Positions 41,550-53,461 of a stretch of 64,000 nt of DNA are shown piece by piece. Both the position numbers and the translations under genes were made by a program. The notes under the pieces are model-generated. The model was not told the DNA's origin. It did not search any database and saw only the letters and a list, made by a program, of their open reading frames with translations. The DNA comes from Heliocidaris tuberculata (lineage: Eukaryota; Echinodermata; Echinoidea; Camarodonta; Echinometridae), in assembly GCA_025618425.1 (NCBI GenBank), contig CM046850.1:7218249-7282248 (forward strand), written 5' to 3'. Numbering within the stretch: position 1 is the first letter of the stretch; each line of letters starts with the position of its first letter.

Positions 41550-43386
41550 GTTCACAAAGTTATTCACATTTATCTTTCCTGGGGACCTAGTAACAAGGTA
41601 TTCCTTTAACCTGTTATTAAAGAATGAACTACAATACTTTGAATCCAGTTTGCATACATTACTTGTTGCTATGTCGGACAAGCCTCTAACAAGCTTTCAG
41701 GTTGTCAAGAACAACCTTTGTTTTAAAAGTATGGATAAAATTTGAATATATTTTTGAACAGGTCTATTGAGCAACGGCAAGTCTGAGCGCGCGCATTGAA
41801 GGTCCTTTTAAAAAGAAAAAAATGCGCGGTGATATTCGCTTTTTAATGCGCCCGATATTGTATGAAGTGACGATCATTGTATATACTCACCTAAAGACCG
41901 GTCAGCAGCATAATTACTGTTAGGCAAAATAAATGCCTGGTCAAGTGTACGCTCTCAACCAATCATTTGATTAGGATTTAATTCACGATCTAATAATAAA
42001 TTAAACCCCTAGACAACAACCCACGAACTACCCTTTTTTGTTTTATTTCATTTTGTATTTTATTATAATTTTTCCATTTCTCCCATGTATTTCATTTACT
42101 TTTTGTATTATTTTTTTATTATTTTTTTTATCATTATCATTATTTTTTTTTTATTTTTTTTTTCTTTTGGGGGGGGGGGGGGAGTTATCCGTGATCTGAT
42201 AAGGAGTACATTTTGAGGAGGGGGAGGGGATGATGTATCCTCCCCTATGTGTGTATGTGGTTTGACGTAAGTACTGGTAGCAGTCGCGTACAAAGGGGTC
42301 ATGGCGGTCCGGGCCCCTCCCCCCCCCCCCCCACCTCTTTTTTTTTCTGACATTTTTAGCTGTAAATGAACATTCAAAAAGGTGATAACCTTTTTTTTTT
42401 TTTCCTGTCAGACTTTTGGGGAATCAGACCCTCCCCCCCCCCCCCACCACCACCTTTTTAAAAATAGAAATCCGGATACACCCCTTATAGTGAATGTTTG
42501 TGATGGTGTGATGCCAACATTAATGTTTTATGATGCAGTGATGATACTTAGTTGTTTATTGATAGTGAAATACGCGGGTTTGGTGGATTAGTAAGGACAC
42601 CTGTTGAAAACCGCCAAGAAATTGAATTTGATTATTTAGTCTTCCTTGTTCCGGAGTTTGTCTGCCCTTCAGAGCTTTATTTCCACTGAAATATATTTCA
42701 AGACCAGTTAGATTCATAAGGTGGCGTATTGGGTTCAAGTTCAGTTCAATATTGCTTATTTGATAATATAAAAAATAGTAGGAAAAAAAAAGTTAATTTG
42801 CATGAACTCAGCGTTATTATCACAAAAAGTGAATTTGAGTCACTAAATGATGAAACTGGCCCTGAAAACCTATGATATATAAAAATATACAGTTGTATAT
42901 ATTCATATATATTTATATATTGTACATCAAATCAGTTTATTTACTTGTTGATCAGGGAATGCGAAAGGTTTGTGTGTGTGTGTTTGTGGAGGGGGTGAGA
43001 GGGGGAGGGGGGGGGGGGTTCCTGTGAACACAATACCTGAATCAAAACCCCGAGCCACCTAAACCCTCAGTTTGGGGGGAATGAAATGTAGAAGAAGAAA
43101 AAAAACGACATTATTATCCCCTTTCATATTCTTCCTTTTCCCCTTTATTCCCATTCCGTTTTTCCTTCATGGGGGATCCGCCCATGAATATATCATGTAC
43201 TCAAATTAAGACTAATCTAGAGTATAAGTGCAATATGATGCAATCCAGAGTATGCCCTTTTCTCCCTAGCAAAGTTTTGCTTAACCCTGTCCTACGCCAA
43301 CCTCATAATAAAAATACGTGCATGAATTTTCAAGAATATTTTCTGAGCGTTTGTTCGGATTGCGTATGTGGATGACGTAATATATT
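41550..43386. other. Gene-free stretch with hAT-like debris
   Basis: At 42277 CAGTCGCGTACAAAGGGG opens a probable hAT-like element. Its interior has two copies of a CTTTTTnnAAAAn/T-run/CTGTCAGACttTT... module and C runs (about 42310-42450). Its right end was not identified. G runs occur at 42170-42181 and 43008-43018. No gene. Confidence 0.5.
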
Positions 43387-43913
43387 CAGGGTGGCCCCAA
43401 AAAGGAACGCAACACCTGAAATCTGCAATTTCAAAGACATCATTGACGCAGTGTCATAGGTTAGAAATTCATTGGGTAGAAATTTTCTTTCCCGAGTAAA
43501 ACGACACCAGGATCATCAATGTGCTTCTTAATTTGCACCCGTTTTCATGCTTAAAGCAGAGAGAAATTTGCGTATGACGGTTTCCCATACAATCAGCTGT
43601 GTTGCCAAACGCATGACTGCTCTCGCTTTGAAAACGAAGACAACATGAATGAAACTGATATTGTATGGGAGAAGCGCAATTTATCGCTCCTTCATTCATG
43701 AAATTGTTTGAAAAAAGTATATTGAAAATGACAATGCGTCACAATTTAATATAGTTGTAGAATCAAAACGCCTTACCCCCAAATCGATGATCCTAGTGTG
43801 ATTTTACTCGGAAAAGAGATTTCTACCCAATAAAACAAAATCATTGACATTGTGTCAATGATGTCTTTGAAATTGCAGATTTCAGGTTTTGCGTTCTTTT
43901 TTGCGCAACCCTG
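43387..43913. mobile_element. 527-bp palindromic element
   Basis: Left: CAGGGTGGCCCCAAAAAGGA, ACGCAACACCTGAAATCTGC, AATTTCAAAGACATCATTGA. Right: TCAATGATGTCTTTGAAATT, GCAGATTTCAGGTTTTGCGT, then TTTTTTGCGCAACCCTG. Pairing extends inward through TAGAAATTCATTGGGTAGAA and ATCGATGATCCT-like words. The closing CAACCCTG is followed by TATA, so a Tc1/mariner-type TA target is possible but unproven. Frames within it are shadows. Confidence 0.85.
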
Positions 43914-44144
43914 TATAATTGTACTTGTATAAAGAGTTTCTCGTAAATTGGGTTGTTTATTGTGACTCACATGATAATGGCAGCAAATTTAGCGATGACT
44001 TTCGTTTAGTTGGCAATCATTCAAGGAATTAGTTCTTCCCGAGATTATGCTGCCGAGCCAAAGGTTTTAACGTATTTCGCCAGGAATTATTTTAAACAGC
44101 AGGCCTCTGTTAGAGTATGATTTTAGCTTCTCAGTTTTCTTTAA

Positions 44145-44400
44145 AGGGAAATCCGAACTCTGTAAGAAGTAAAAGCAGGAAATTAAAAGAATAGTTTAGT
44201 GAAGTTTGAAGAAAATCGCACAGATATTAAGAAAGATATCAATGTTTGAAAGGTGAGATTACTCTATTTATACATGCGAATCTCAAGTTGGCGTATACTA
44301 GTATTGGTTATTCGGCTAAATTCGTGATAGCCCTCCCATTTATTTCATCGCACACTACAATGACATCATGAATTTCCATTTCTTTTCAAATGATTTCCCA
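44145..44400 (+). mobile_element. Half copy of an F5-like TTAA element
   Basis: TTAA at 44141-44144, then AGGGAAATCCGAACTCTGTA. The first 13 bases match the inverted right end of the F5 element (AGGGAAATCCGACCTT). The rest diverges, and the right boundary is uncertain because the hAT-like element starts at 44437. Confidence 0.5.
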
Positions 44401-44436
44401 CCAGGCCTGTACTCAAGATGGATTATCGATAGCGCG

Positions 44437-44782
44437 CATGGGCGCAAATCCAGGGAGGACAGGGGGGACATGTCCCCCCACCTTTTTGAAAATAGGCTAA
44501 TGTCCCCCCCCCCCCCACCTTTTTGAATAACCTTTGTTTTTGTTTGCTTGTTAGAGAATTTTGGAGGCGAATGTCCCCCCACCTTTTTGAATAACCTTTT
44601 CTTTTTTCTTTTTTTTTTTTTTTTGCTTGTCAGAGAATTTTGGAGGCAAATGTCCCCCCCCCCCCCCCACTTTTTTGAATAACCTTTTTTTTTTTTTTTT
44701 TTTTTGCTTGTCAAGAGATTTTTGGAGGTGAATGTCCCCCCCCCCCCCCCCCCCCCAATTCCAAAATGGATTTGCGCCACTG
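44437..44782. mobile_element. hAT-like element with internal module amplification and TSD
   Basis: Ends CATGGGCGCAAATCCAGG and TGGATTTGCGCCACTG are inverted copies. Flanking octamers ATAGCGCG (44429-44436) and ATAGCGCA (44783-44790) agree at seven of eight positions. The interior is a tandem array of about 60-80 bp units: CCACCTTTTTGAATAACCTT, a T run, GCTTGTCAGAGAATTTTGGA, GGCGAATGTCCCCCC. At least three full units differ mainly in T- and C-run length. The 141-codon minus frame is a shadow. Confidence 0.88.
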
Positions 44783-45074
44783 ATAGCGCATGGATACTAT
44801 ATTATCATATGTCTTCAAATATAAAAATGTTCAGCAATAACATTCAGTAAATGATATATCAGTCATTTTATGTATTGGAAGAAATAGAGTTTTCAGACAT
44901 TAGGCTACATGACAATGACAATATGAATTCATCAATATAACTTTCCCACATACATCATTATTTCATATTTCAGAGATTCATAATTTTCGTTCTGTTACCA
45001 GTTTTTTTCCAAACTTCAAACTTTAATAACGAATTTGTTTCTTTGATCATGGTTCTTTGTTTTGCTTTCATTAA

Positions 45075-45435
45075 AAGACAAAGTTAAGTTCTGGTCATGC
45101 GATTCCATTGTGAAAGAAACAGTCGAAGCCATTGGGAAAGGTTGATCATGTTTACAAAAGCATTGGTGTATAGTGTAATAAGAAACAGACCTAAGCTCGC
45201 TGAAGAGCACATGCACTGCTCACAGAAATGGGTATATGGGACTGCACTCACAATGTGCCATGAATGTTCCGCCCGAACACTTCAGCAATTTCTCATCATA
45301 TTTCAAATATGAGGGCATTTCATGAACAGTCAATATCACGGAACATTTTCTACTATGATGTTCTTCCACATTGACATAAAAGGAGTGAGAAAATTCACAA
45401 ATTAGTTTCCAAGAACTCAGCCTTCGCTTTGAAGC
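45075..45435 (+). mobile_element. Family F4 element, copy 4
   Basis: TTAA at 45071-45074, then AAGACAAAGTTAAGTTCTGG, TCATGCGATTCCATTGTGAA, TGGGAAAGGTTGATCATGTT, ACAGAAATGGGTATATGGGA, and a diverged CAATATCACGGAACATTTTC. Ends near CAAGAACTCAGCCTTCGCTT. Interior deletions relative to copies 2 and 3. Confidence 0.8.
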
Positions 45436-45573
45436 GACTTGCTACCAGCATGAGTACATGCCCAACAGTGACCAAATTTGGATTTCCTATGAATTATAGA
45501 TGGAACATTTGATCATTCGATTTTGTTTGAATTGTGTTTGAATATGAAATGATATCCGTGTTGTATTCAGTTC

Positions 45574-45652
45574 CAGTGGCGTAGCCTGGGTGCGATATTT
45601 TTTTTTTTTCTTTTTTTTTTTTTATTTATTTATTTTTTTTTTAATTTATTAA

Positions 45653-45683
<31 letters not shown>

Positions 45684-45686
45684 CTT

Positions 45687-45751
<65 letters not shown>

Positions 45752-45757
45752 TCTTTT

Positions 45758-45818
<61 letters not shown>

Positions 45819-45983
45819 AAGGGAGCACCAGTCTTATTCCGTAAATGAAATGTGATCTGTTGATTAGGGGGAGAGTGTGAAGGGGTCAAATCGTCTCCCC
45901 TTCACGTTCCCTTCCCCCCTCTCCATTTCTTTCTTTTCTCTTTTCTCCTTTTTTTTTTCACCATTCGAATAGCTACGCCACTG
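45574..45983. mobile_element. hAT-like element built mostly of homopolymer
   Basis: Ends CAGTGGCGTAGCC and AGCTACGCCACTG are inverted copies, but flanking octamers do not match. The interior is about 190 nt of T with scattered C/A (45598-45789), a run of 29 G (45790-45818), then ordinary sequence and a second pyrimidine tract (45898-45960). The poly-Lys frame on the minus strand is a homopolymer artefact. Confidence 0.8.
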
Positions 45984-47482
45984 GTCATGCATATCTAGTT
46001 TTTATCCAGCCTTTGTTGACTTGACATATCACTCATGGACTTTGTGAAGACCTAACCGTCACTCTCATTTTATGTTGAGTTTGACGAGGTAATCAATATT
46101 GTTTTAACTATGATTAATCTGCCCTTCTGGGTACGATGTTTTTAACATTTAAGATATAGTATTATGCTAGCTGTATGTAGACGGCTTCCAGTTTCTGCTC
46201 TTTTTTTTTAATGTAAAACTGCCCTCTAGGGAGGAGAGAAGGGCCTAGCAGTATGACATTCACGGTATTAAAATCATCAGAGTTCCCTTCACATATGAGG
46301 GGCAATGAAAGAACTTAGGGTTTAGAATATGGTACGAATTGTTTGATTTATTACTGAAATTGCCGAAGATTATTCTTAAAACATGTCTGCCGCAGTAAAA
46401 ATTAATGCATGGAAATATTGTCAACGGAATTAGCACTACCGTGCCCGTGGCATCAATCCGTTATATATTATTCGATATCAATTCAACGAGACCTGTAGGG
46501 TTTCAGGAAATGGGTCAGAAGGGAATTTATTTGTTCTCACCCATCACCATTTATCTCTAACGATCCAGGTGATCCAATAAACATATTCATAGCAGGATGT
46601 GACGGATTCCTCCTCTTTTTTTTTTTTTTTTTTTTTTCCTTTCTGTCAGCCCCCATGGGTCATGAAAAAATTATATATTAAACCTACGGCTGGCTAGATT
46701 CGACATGTCCTTTATGTGTATTATCATACAAATTGCTTTTAATATCATTTTTAAGCTGCAATGCATGTGCGGGAATGCCCGAATGATAAATACGAGAGTT
46801 TTGAGAATCGGACATTTTTGTAGAGCGAACCATAACTCACAAGCTTACATGAGAAGCAGAGACAAATTGTACCTGTTAACTTATAATGTCCCTCCCATGA
46901 CATCTTTGAACTGTCCTAATTTTAAAGTGTAAGCTTTTTAAACAATTTATACATGTGTTGGGGGAAAAGGGGAATAACGCATTATACGACAGACTCCTTG
47001 CCCAAAGGTCGTTGACTGTATTTACACATGATACATAATAATAGTGGGTTGAGTGCCAAATAACATTTATTTACCATAGGAAAATACAGACAAAATATCT
47101 AGTTTGAATGAGACATAAAGAAGGCAACAACTCTAAATGCCCATTAGCTTATGGAAAAAAGTACACACTTTGAAAATATCCTCCAAAATCATAATTTCAC
47201 AATTAGATTTTCTTTTTCTTATACAATTGTGGATGAGGGTCTGTTTCATCAGATAAAAATATTAGTACTTGACAATATTTTACGCTTGATTGAGTACTGG
47301 CTACTTTTGTAAAACTCGCAAAAATTGGTTTGCCCAAAAATGCCTCAGTCTTGAATTTGATACCTATCCGCACACTTTCACCCCCCCCCCAAAAAAAAGA
47401 ACACACACACACACACACACACTCAAATCCTTACCCAAAACTTCGCAGAATATGTCGTTCTGCATAAAATTCCACGTTTGAC
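45984..47482. other. Gene-free stretch
   Basis: No gene or complete element recognised. T run at 46615-46637; C run, A run and (CA)n at 47382-47422. Confidence 0.4.
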
Positions 47483-47661
47483 TGGAGCATGTCGAAAGGA
47501 TGCAAATTGTAAAAACATGACAACCTAAAATGTTCAGTTTTCAAGAAGGGAGAGAGAAAAAAAAGTCTGATTTTGAACAGTTTATTTGGTTCCTTTCTTT
47601 GCCCCATCTCTTCCAACCAGTTGAGGATGCGTCACCCTTTGGAGCATGTCGAAAGGATGCA
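47483..47661. repeat. Perfect 22-bp direct repeats, 157 bp apart
   Basis: TGGAGCATGTCGAAAGGATG plus CA occurs at 47483-47504 and again, identical, at 47640-47661. The 135 bp between carry no recognised element. It could be a long target-site duplication around a short retroposon, or a small tandem duplication. Confidence 0.85.
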
Positions 47662-47984
47662 CTGTACTGCATGATGATATCTTTATCTTAAACACATACA
47701 TGTTCAATTGAAGAAATATTTAAAAAATATTTTAATCAATAAACTTGCTTCTCTTTTAAATTCTTTTTCGTCATACAAGCTCTTCTGTGTATGGTGTCTT
47801 GTAACATTTAAGAGGAATAAGAAATTTGGAGAATAAAATATGTAAATGTTAGGGTTCTCCTTCCGTTATTGCATTCAATCTTTTCAACACTCTTCAGGCA
47901 AAAATGGGTATTGATGCAGATGATTTATGCTGAAAAGATACTACCTGCAATGGTGATGGCAGTTGTAGGGAAGGGGGAAAGGGG
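47662..47984. other. Short gene-free stretch
   Basis: Nothing recognised. Confidence 0.4.
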
Positions 47985-48174
47985 CAGTGGCGTATCCAGC
48001 CACTGGTTAAAGCTGGTGTAGCTCTTTTTTGAAGGCCTAGGGGGGAAAAATCAGTTGAACTTGCTATCCTCTGATGCTTGTACAAGAACGGAGCTGTCCA
48101 GATAGGTCGACATTTAACCCCTGTCTTGGGAACATCCCGCCCCTGCCCTTTATCAATTTCTGGATACACCATTG
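47985..48174. mobile_element. Short hAT-like element, no TSD
   Basis: Ends CAGTGGCGTATCCAG and CTGGATACACCATTG are inverted copies with two differences. Flanking octamers do not match. Confidence 0.65.
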
Positions 48175-49244
48175 TGGGTGTGCACACTAGGTATAGGGTT
48201 AACCATAAAAAGACTGGGCTATTTCAGAGGTTTTGAAGACTGGGGGGCCATGATGCCCCCACCCCCCTTCCCTCCACCATAAGATCTTGGCTATAAAATG
48301 TCTGATCGTTACCAAATTTAGCGTGCACTTAGTTTTTGATTTAACGTACAATAATGCATAATTAGATTTATCAAAATTACCATATTTTTTTAAATGAATA
48401 CTAATTAATTATGCGAATATGGTATTTTTTACTTATTTTTATGAATTTTTCGGATTTTGGGGTCAATATGGACCTCCAGTGCTCTACCATTTGTGAAATA
48501 TGTGAAAAGAAGTTATGTAGTATTTATTTTATTTTATTTTATTTTATGCAAATTACACGCATAAATTAATAAATCAATTTCTTAATGTATTTCTTTATTT
48601 CTATTTTTTATGTTATGTGTTGTCTTAATCCTTTTGTTTTCTATTGCTTTGTTATTTTTTACCCTTAGAAAAGTTATTTTCAACTTCAGTTAAGATTTTA
48701 ATTGTTTAAAACATTGACTATGCAGTGAAAAGAAGCAACACATTTATATACAGCGTAAACATTAGCGCATCCATGGTAACGCGTTTCCATCTCATGATTG
48801 TATCGTTATTGTTCATATCTGTTCTCCACTTGCCAGGAAAAGGCTTCCGAAAATTTGTGGATCTGTAAATAAACTGTTGTTGGAACTAAGCATGATATTT
48901 GTCCGGATTTTGTTCTTTATTCAATTATTCTGTCACGTGGAAGTTGGAACTATATCACAACATAATGTGTATACTTGGAAGGAAATAACACAATGTATAC
49001 ATACTTTTTTTTTCAAAAAAAAACACACTCACCCCCCCCCCCCCTCCACACACACACACACGTGTATATATGTACACAATACATATACAAGTGTAAGGAA
49101 ATAACATATACAACAGCTTTGGCAACTTCTCGGGGAAATGAATACAATGTGAAAGGTAATGAGAGATTAATGTTTGCGTAGGTTACATCAGAGTTTCCCA
49201 GGGCTGTCCCTCATTTTTAAAATTTTTGTAAAGGTTACAAAAAA
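48175..49244. other. Gene-free stretch
   Basis: AT-rich; an ATTTT repeat at 48524-48546, and a C run with (CA)n at 49033-49060. No gene. Confidence 0.4.
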
Positions 49245-49390
49245 TGTCTCCGGCGAGAATCGAACCCTTGTTTATGACTTATAACGCCAATGCCTTAACC
49301 CCTAGACCTCGGAAACGGGCCAGTGGTTTCGGCAACACTAATAGATTCAGTTGGCCGACATATTGACAAATCATTAACCTCATTAATTGA
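49245..49390 (-). mobile_element. tRNA-like retroposon, minus-strand copy
   Basis: Reverse complement of the unit at 25975-26125. A body with TTTGTCAATATGTCGGCCAA, CTGAATCTATTAGTGTTGCC and GAAACCACTGG leads into a 71-nt tRNA-like unit (49245-49315) and then ACATTTTTT. Acceptor GTTTCCG/CGGAGAC pairs throughout with one G-T wobble; box A is AGGTCTAGGGG and box B GGTTCGATTCT. The anticodon position reads TAT, unlike TCT in the other copy. Confidence 0.7.
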
Positions 49391-49549
49391 TTTCTTTGTC
49401 ATAGGCATGTAACGTTAAGACTAATCCTTTTATCTAAGCCTATTGTTCACATTCGCCTTAACGCTCGTTTGCCTTCGCTTTAACGTCGAATCTCTATTGT
49501 GACGGAATAAACCGCATTGTTAGGTTTCGCCTAAAAGTAGGAAATAGGC

Positions 49550-49551
<2 letters not shown>
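49391..49551. other. Short gene-free stretch
   Basis: Nothing recognised. Confidence 0.4.
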
Positions 49552-49596
<45 letters not shown>

Positions 49597-49608
49597 CACA
49601 CACACACA
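49552..49608. repeat. (TA)n(CA)n microsatellite
   Basis: A TA repeat of about 36 bp passes into CA repeats. Confidence 0.95.
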
Positions 49609-50494
49609 TAGTATGATTAACTTTGTCTTTTGGTTTGATATTGTTTACTTTATATGGGAGAATATTTATATGCCTAATGATTTATCCAAGCTAACAGTCT
49701 GGAATAATTTGCATAGGCACGAAAATTAACCACTCTTATACTCTTATCATATGTCAGAAAGTGGGTTGGGTGTCCTGCTGTATGCTATATACACAGCTGA
49801 GCGAAGTAGGGGCGGAACTGGAGAAAAGAGGCCTGGATGAACTATCATTATTACGCGAAACTTTTTTTTTTTTTTTAATCCGGGCAGGGAAGGTGATGGG
49901 TTCCCACAGGTGTATTGTATGAAACGTGAAATATTGATGCATAATTATAACTTTGAGCAGAAGATTTGAAACACTGTACGTCATCATTTGAAATGTTCAC
50001 ACTAAACACAGGGGTAAGATTAACAGATTTGATTTTTTTTTTCAATTGTGTTTCATTTTAATAATTCATAATTATATGGGGTAATATTTTGATATATAAA
50101 CAATTCACCGTCTTGAATGCTGAGTAATATTTATATAATCACAAAAGTCCTGTTGAATCGATTGCTGAGATTATAAAGGAAATAGGCTTTGCTGGAGATT
50201 CGTGGTTTATCAACGTTTGAACGATGACTGACGTCCCAATATCTTCTTGGGGGGCGAACCAATATTTACCCCCACGTGTGTCTCTGATAAACCGTCTGCT
50301 CCTCACATATAGTCACTAAACGCACTTGGACTGGTAACGCGATGCAACTATTTCGAGAAAATACTGACCTGGATCTGGAGAGAAGACATTTTCACTTTCT
50401 GGCGCAGTCTTGACTACTTTGGACCGTGCAATGGTTTTGGAAAGCTTGATCGTGTTTTGTATTAGTTCATCCTTACGCTGAAAATCTGCTAAAC
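49609..50494. other. Gene-free stretch
   Basis: No gene recognised. T run at 49862-49875. Confidence 0.4.
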
Positions 50495-50930
50495 ATGTCG
50501 GATTTCACGGAAAAATACCCTTTACCTCAAGAGACATCAAGCCCTTCTCATACATTACGAAGTCTGATATTTTCACTCATTTGTAAGTTCTGTTCACGTA
50601 ATTATGACGTTTTTATTCAATGAACTCTTCCCTTTTCTAGGTTTCATGAAGAAACCAAAAAAGATATGAAATGTGCTGGTACATTTCTTTTATGGATGAC
50701 CAATATCTGAATTAAAGAATCCGTCAGTTATTTTGATTGGAACTCAATGCTTTGTATTAGCTGGCTGTACTAGGTAAATCTTTATTTGGTGAACGTTTTG
50801 GATTGTGCCACACTGTGTGTTTCATCTCTTCCGACTTCGATAAGCATATGAAGAACATCCCATACTAATTGAATTAGATTTCATTGCCACCAGAATATCA
50901 ACAAGGAAACAGAACTTCAGTTGAGGAATA
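50495..50930 (+). other. Weak candidate for a short spliced transcript
   Basis: ATG at 50495 opens 29 codons reaching a consensus donor (ATTT/GTAAGT, intron from 50583). A pyrimidine-led acceptor CTTCCCTTTTCTAG ends at 50640. Joining these keeps the frame for eight more codons before TGA, giving a 38-residue peptide of no known family. A further acceptor/donor pair brackets about 50896-50930 (CCACCAG ... AATA/GTAAGT). The first intron would be only 58 nt. Splice-like words alone are weak evidence, so this may be chance. Confidence 0.12.
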
Positions 50931-51739
50931 GTAAGTTTTAATGTAAGGGGTATGGGAGAGGATTAATAGCTGGTGTGTGTGGGCGATGAGGATGAGGGTT
51001 AGTGGTGTGTGTGTGAGGTTGTGTTTGCTGTGTATGCAAGATGTGATTATCTAATTAACCCTCGTACTCAACGTGAAAATCGATACGTATTAGTATGCTC
51101 TATTTCGTGAACCTAATGATCTTTAGACTCATTACAGCCAACAAAGACGCTTTTTATCATTCTTATGAATTAGCGTTATAATATTGATTCAGTGTCTCGT
51201 AAAGATCTATCTTTCAATGTATTGATATCATCAAAGAATCTTTGATAAATCAATTTTTAAAAAACTTCATTTGCGTAATCAAATGATGGTACAATCAGGC
51301 TTATCAGATTTATTTGCACTTTTTTAAAGTGCTTAAGATTATGTTACCATATCGATATCTTTTTCAAGGGGAGATCTAGATGAATGTCGGCTGTAGTTTT
51401 GTAATCCCCCCCCCCCACACACACACACACACACACGCAAACCCCCATAAACTCACCTTAACCGACTCACACCCCCAAAACACGATGTTGACATGAACAC
51501 ACACTTTTTTACACTCTTAAGATTAATCACTGGAAGAACACTTTTACATTTACTGATAATGTTCATTCATTGTACAGGAAATGTGTTGATATACCATATA
51601 TCTTCTTCTTACATGTGATTATTAAGAAGAAACAAAAGTTTTCGTCGAAAAGTGAAAATGCCTTTATAATGCTTCACTGGCCATTGAACATGTTGAGCAT
51701 GCTTTTCAAAACTTCATCTCTATATCAAGTGCTGTATTT
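50931..51739. other. Gene-free stretch
   Basis: A C run followed by (CA)n at 51407-51437. No gene. Confidence 0.4.
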
Positions 51740-52165
51740 ATTTCGAATCAATGTTACTATAACTGTTCACCTTTTGACTAGTTTAAGAACATGAAGAATA
51801 TATTGTACATGTTGCACATAGCCTATAAAACCATGGCATAAAACTGTTTCTAACTTTCTATCAATGGTCAAATCTCAGCTCTTTGTATTCCATAAGTATA
51901 GTGCCGATTTGATATTACTAATATCACCTTTTGATGTGTTTTATGTTTATATTGTCAATAGCCTATCAATGGTCAACAGGTCAAGGCTCAGCTCTTTGTA
52001 TTTTATTAGTATTACATCAACATATTCTATGCCGAATCTATGTTACTAATCCATTTACCTTTTGATGTGTTTTATGTTTATCTTGCCCAGAGCCAATAAA
52101 ATAAATCAGCCGTATCTAACTACGGTCAAAGCTCGGCGCTTTGCATTTTACTACACCTTTTTTAT
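51740..52165. repeat. Diverged tandem repeat, unit about 113-145 bp
   Basis: Words recur in the same order: TATCAATGGTCAA, CTCAGCTCTTTGTATT, CACCTTTTGATGTGTTTTAT. The CTC(A/G)GC(T/G)CTTTG(T/C)ATT word is at 51874, 51987 and 52131, and an older relative of the CACCTTTTGA word lies at 51769. Three to four units are recognisable. No frame is maintained across units. Confidence 0.75.
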
Positions 52166-52454
52166 TGGATCACCTGACGACTTGTGTGATAGTTTGGTGC
52201 AAAAAGATATTTAATGATCTGTGCCCATGAAACTCGTTAGTCCATGCTTTTCCAATCGTTCTTTTGTAACAATGTTTTTAGACTTTTTAACACCTAGCAT
52301 TTCTTCTCCTCTTTTTTTATATCTTCGCATTCTGTCTTTCTTTGCCCCAATTACTATATATTAGGCTATTTGTCGTTCTTATTTCCCATGTGGCTGCCTG
52401 AACTATTGACTTTGAAGAGATTTGTTCATGTTTGAATAAGTTGTGTTATTTAAA
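52166..52454. other. Short gene-free stretch
   Basis: Nothing recognised. Confidence 0.4.
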
Positions 52455-52806
52455 GGTTCACAATTCCGAAGGTTCGTAATTGCGAAATGAAATAAGGTTA
52501 ATAATTCCGAAAATGAAGTATGGTTCGTGATTCCGAAATGAAATAGAATCCTGTAAAATATCTAAGAATTACGAAGCTCCCGAATTACGAACCCTATTTC
52601 AGTTTTTGAATAATGAACATTACTTCATTTTCTGAATTATGAACCTTCGGATAAACAAATATTCGTAATTATAATAAACCTTCAAGTTTATGCAACAAAT
52701 AATAGAAATTATGAACCCTTTTTCATTTTCGGAATTTAAACCTTCGGAATAACGAACCTTCGTTATTACGAAACTTGAAAACGATTCCCCCCCCCCCCCC
52801 CCCCCC
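52455..52806. repeat. Foldback minisatellite array 1 (GGTTCRTAATTCCGAA words)
   Basis: The left half repeats GGTTC(A/G)(C/T)AATTCCGAA with GAAATGAAATAG spacers. The right half carries the inverse, TTCGGAATTATGAACC, with CCCTATTTCATTTTC spacers. The whole array is therefore a degenerate palindrome of a 16-bp word and a spacer of about 12-15 bp. It ends in a C run at 52789-52806. Related arrays are at 57308 and 60277. Confidence 0.85.
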
Positions 52807-53461
52807 AATCAAATGTAACATGTCTATGCATGTCTATGCAATATATACTTACTGGAAATAAGGAGAAAAGAACCCATAAAATGAACATCATGTATGGATA
52901 CGCCCTAATGATGTCAAACACTTCGTCTTTATGGGCATTATTTGTTTAATGAATAAAATGAGCTTAATATTCCCTGTATCGTTCTATTTGTTCAGGAATC
53001 TTTTATTTTCTTTAATTTGGAACTTCAATCCATCAAAATGGGTAAATACCCCCAACTATTATTTCCAGCATGCCCCCATTGTTGACCCGCTTCATGATAC
53101 CCGTCAGTGCTTCTAAATGACAAGTAGGGTCAATATTTACTCTGGATAAACACTGCTCAAACTTTACAGATTCCAATCGTAACTTTATAGTTAGAGTCTT
53201 ATGAATTTAGTTCACATGGATGCTGATGGATGAGTGTAAATCATTGCAGTCTGAAAAAATTTGAGAATAAATATAATAATACAAACCACTTCTAGTGCGT
53301 CCTCGAGATGGTACCCACTTCTGAGTTGCATAGGGCTATTAAAGAAGAAAATTTTCCATCCGTGTATGAATGGGAAATGAAGGAAATACTTTTTGTAACA
53401 TGATTTACGACTTATAATCTTAATAATCTTAGGTGCCGGACACCTTGTAAACTACAAAAGG
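52807..53461. other. Gene-free stretch
   Basis: Nothing recognised. Confidence 0.4.

Noticed and set aside
45641..45889. Poly-Lys minus-strand frame
   Set aside because: Homopolymer translation within a hAT-like element.
50495..50650. Micropeptide gene
   Set aside because: Splice-like words exist but the intron would be 58 nt and the peptide resembles nothing known; listed only as a weak candidate.
52455..52806. CRISPR-like array of regular short repeats
   Set aside because: Repeat words occur in both orientations, spacers are themselves repeated, and the context is clearly animal; no cas genes.
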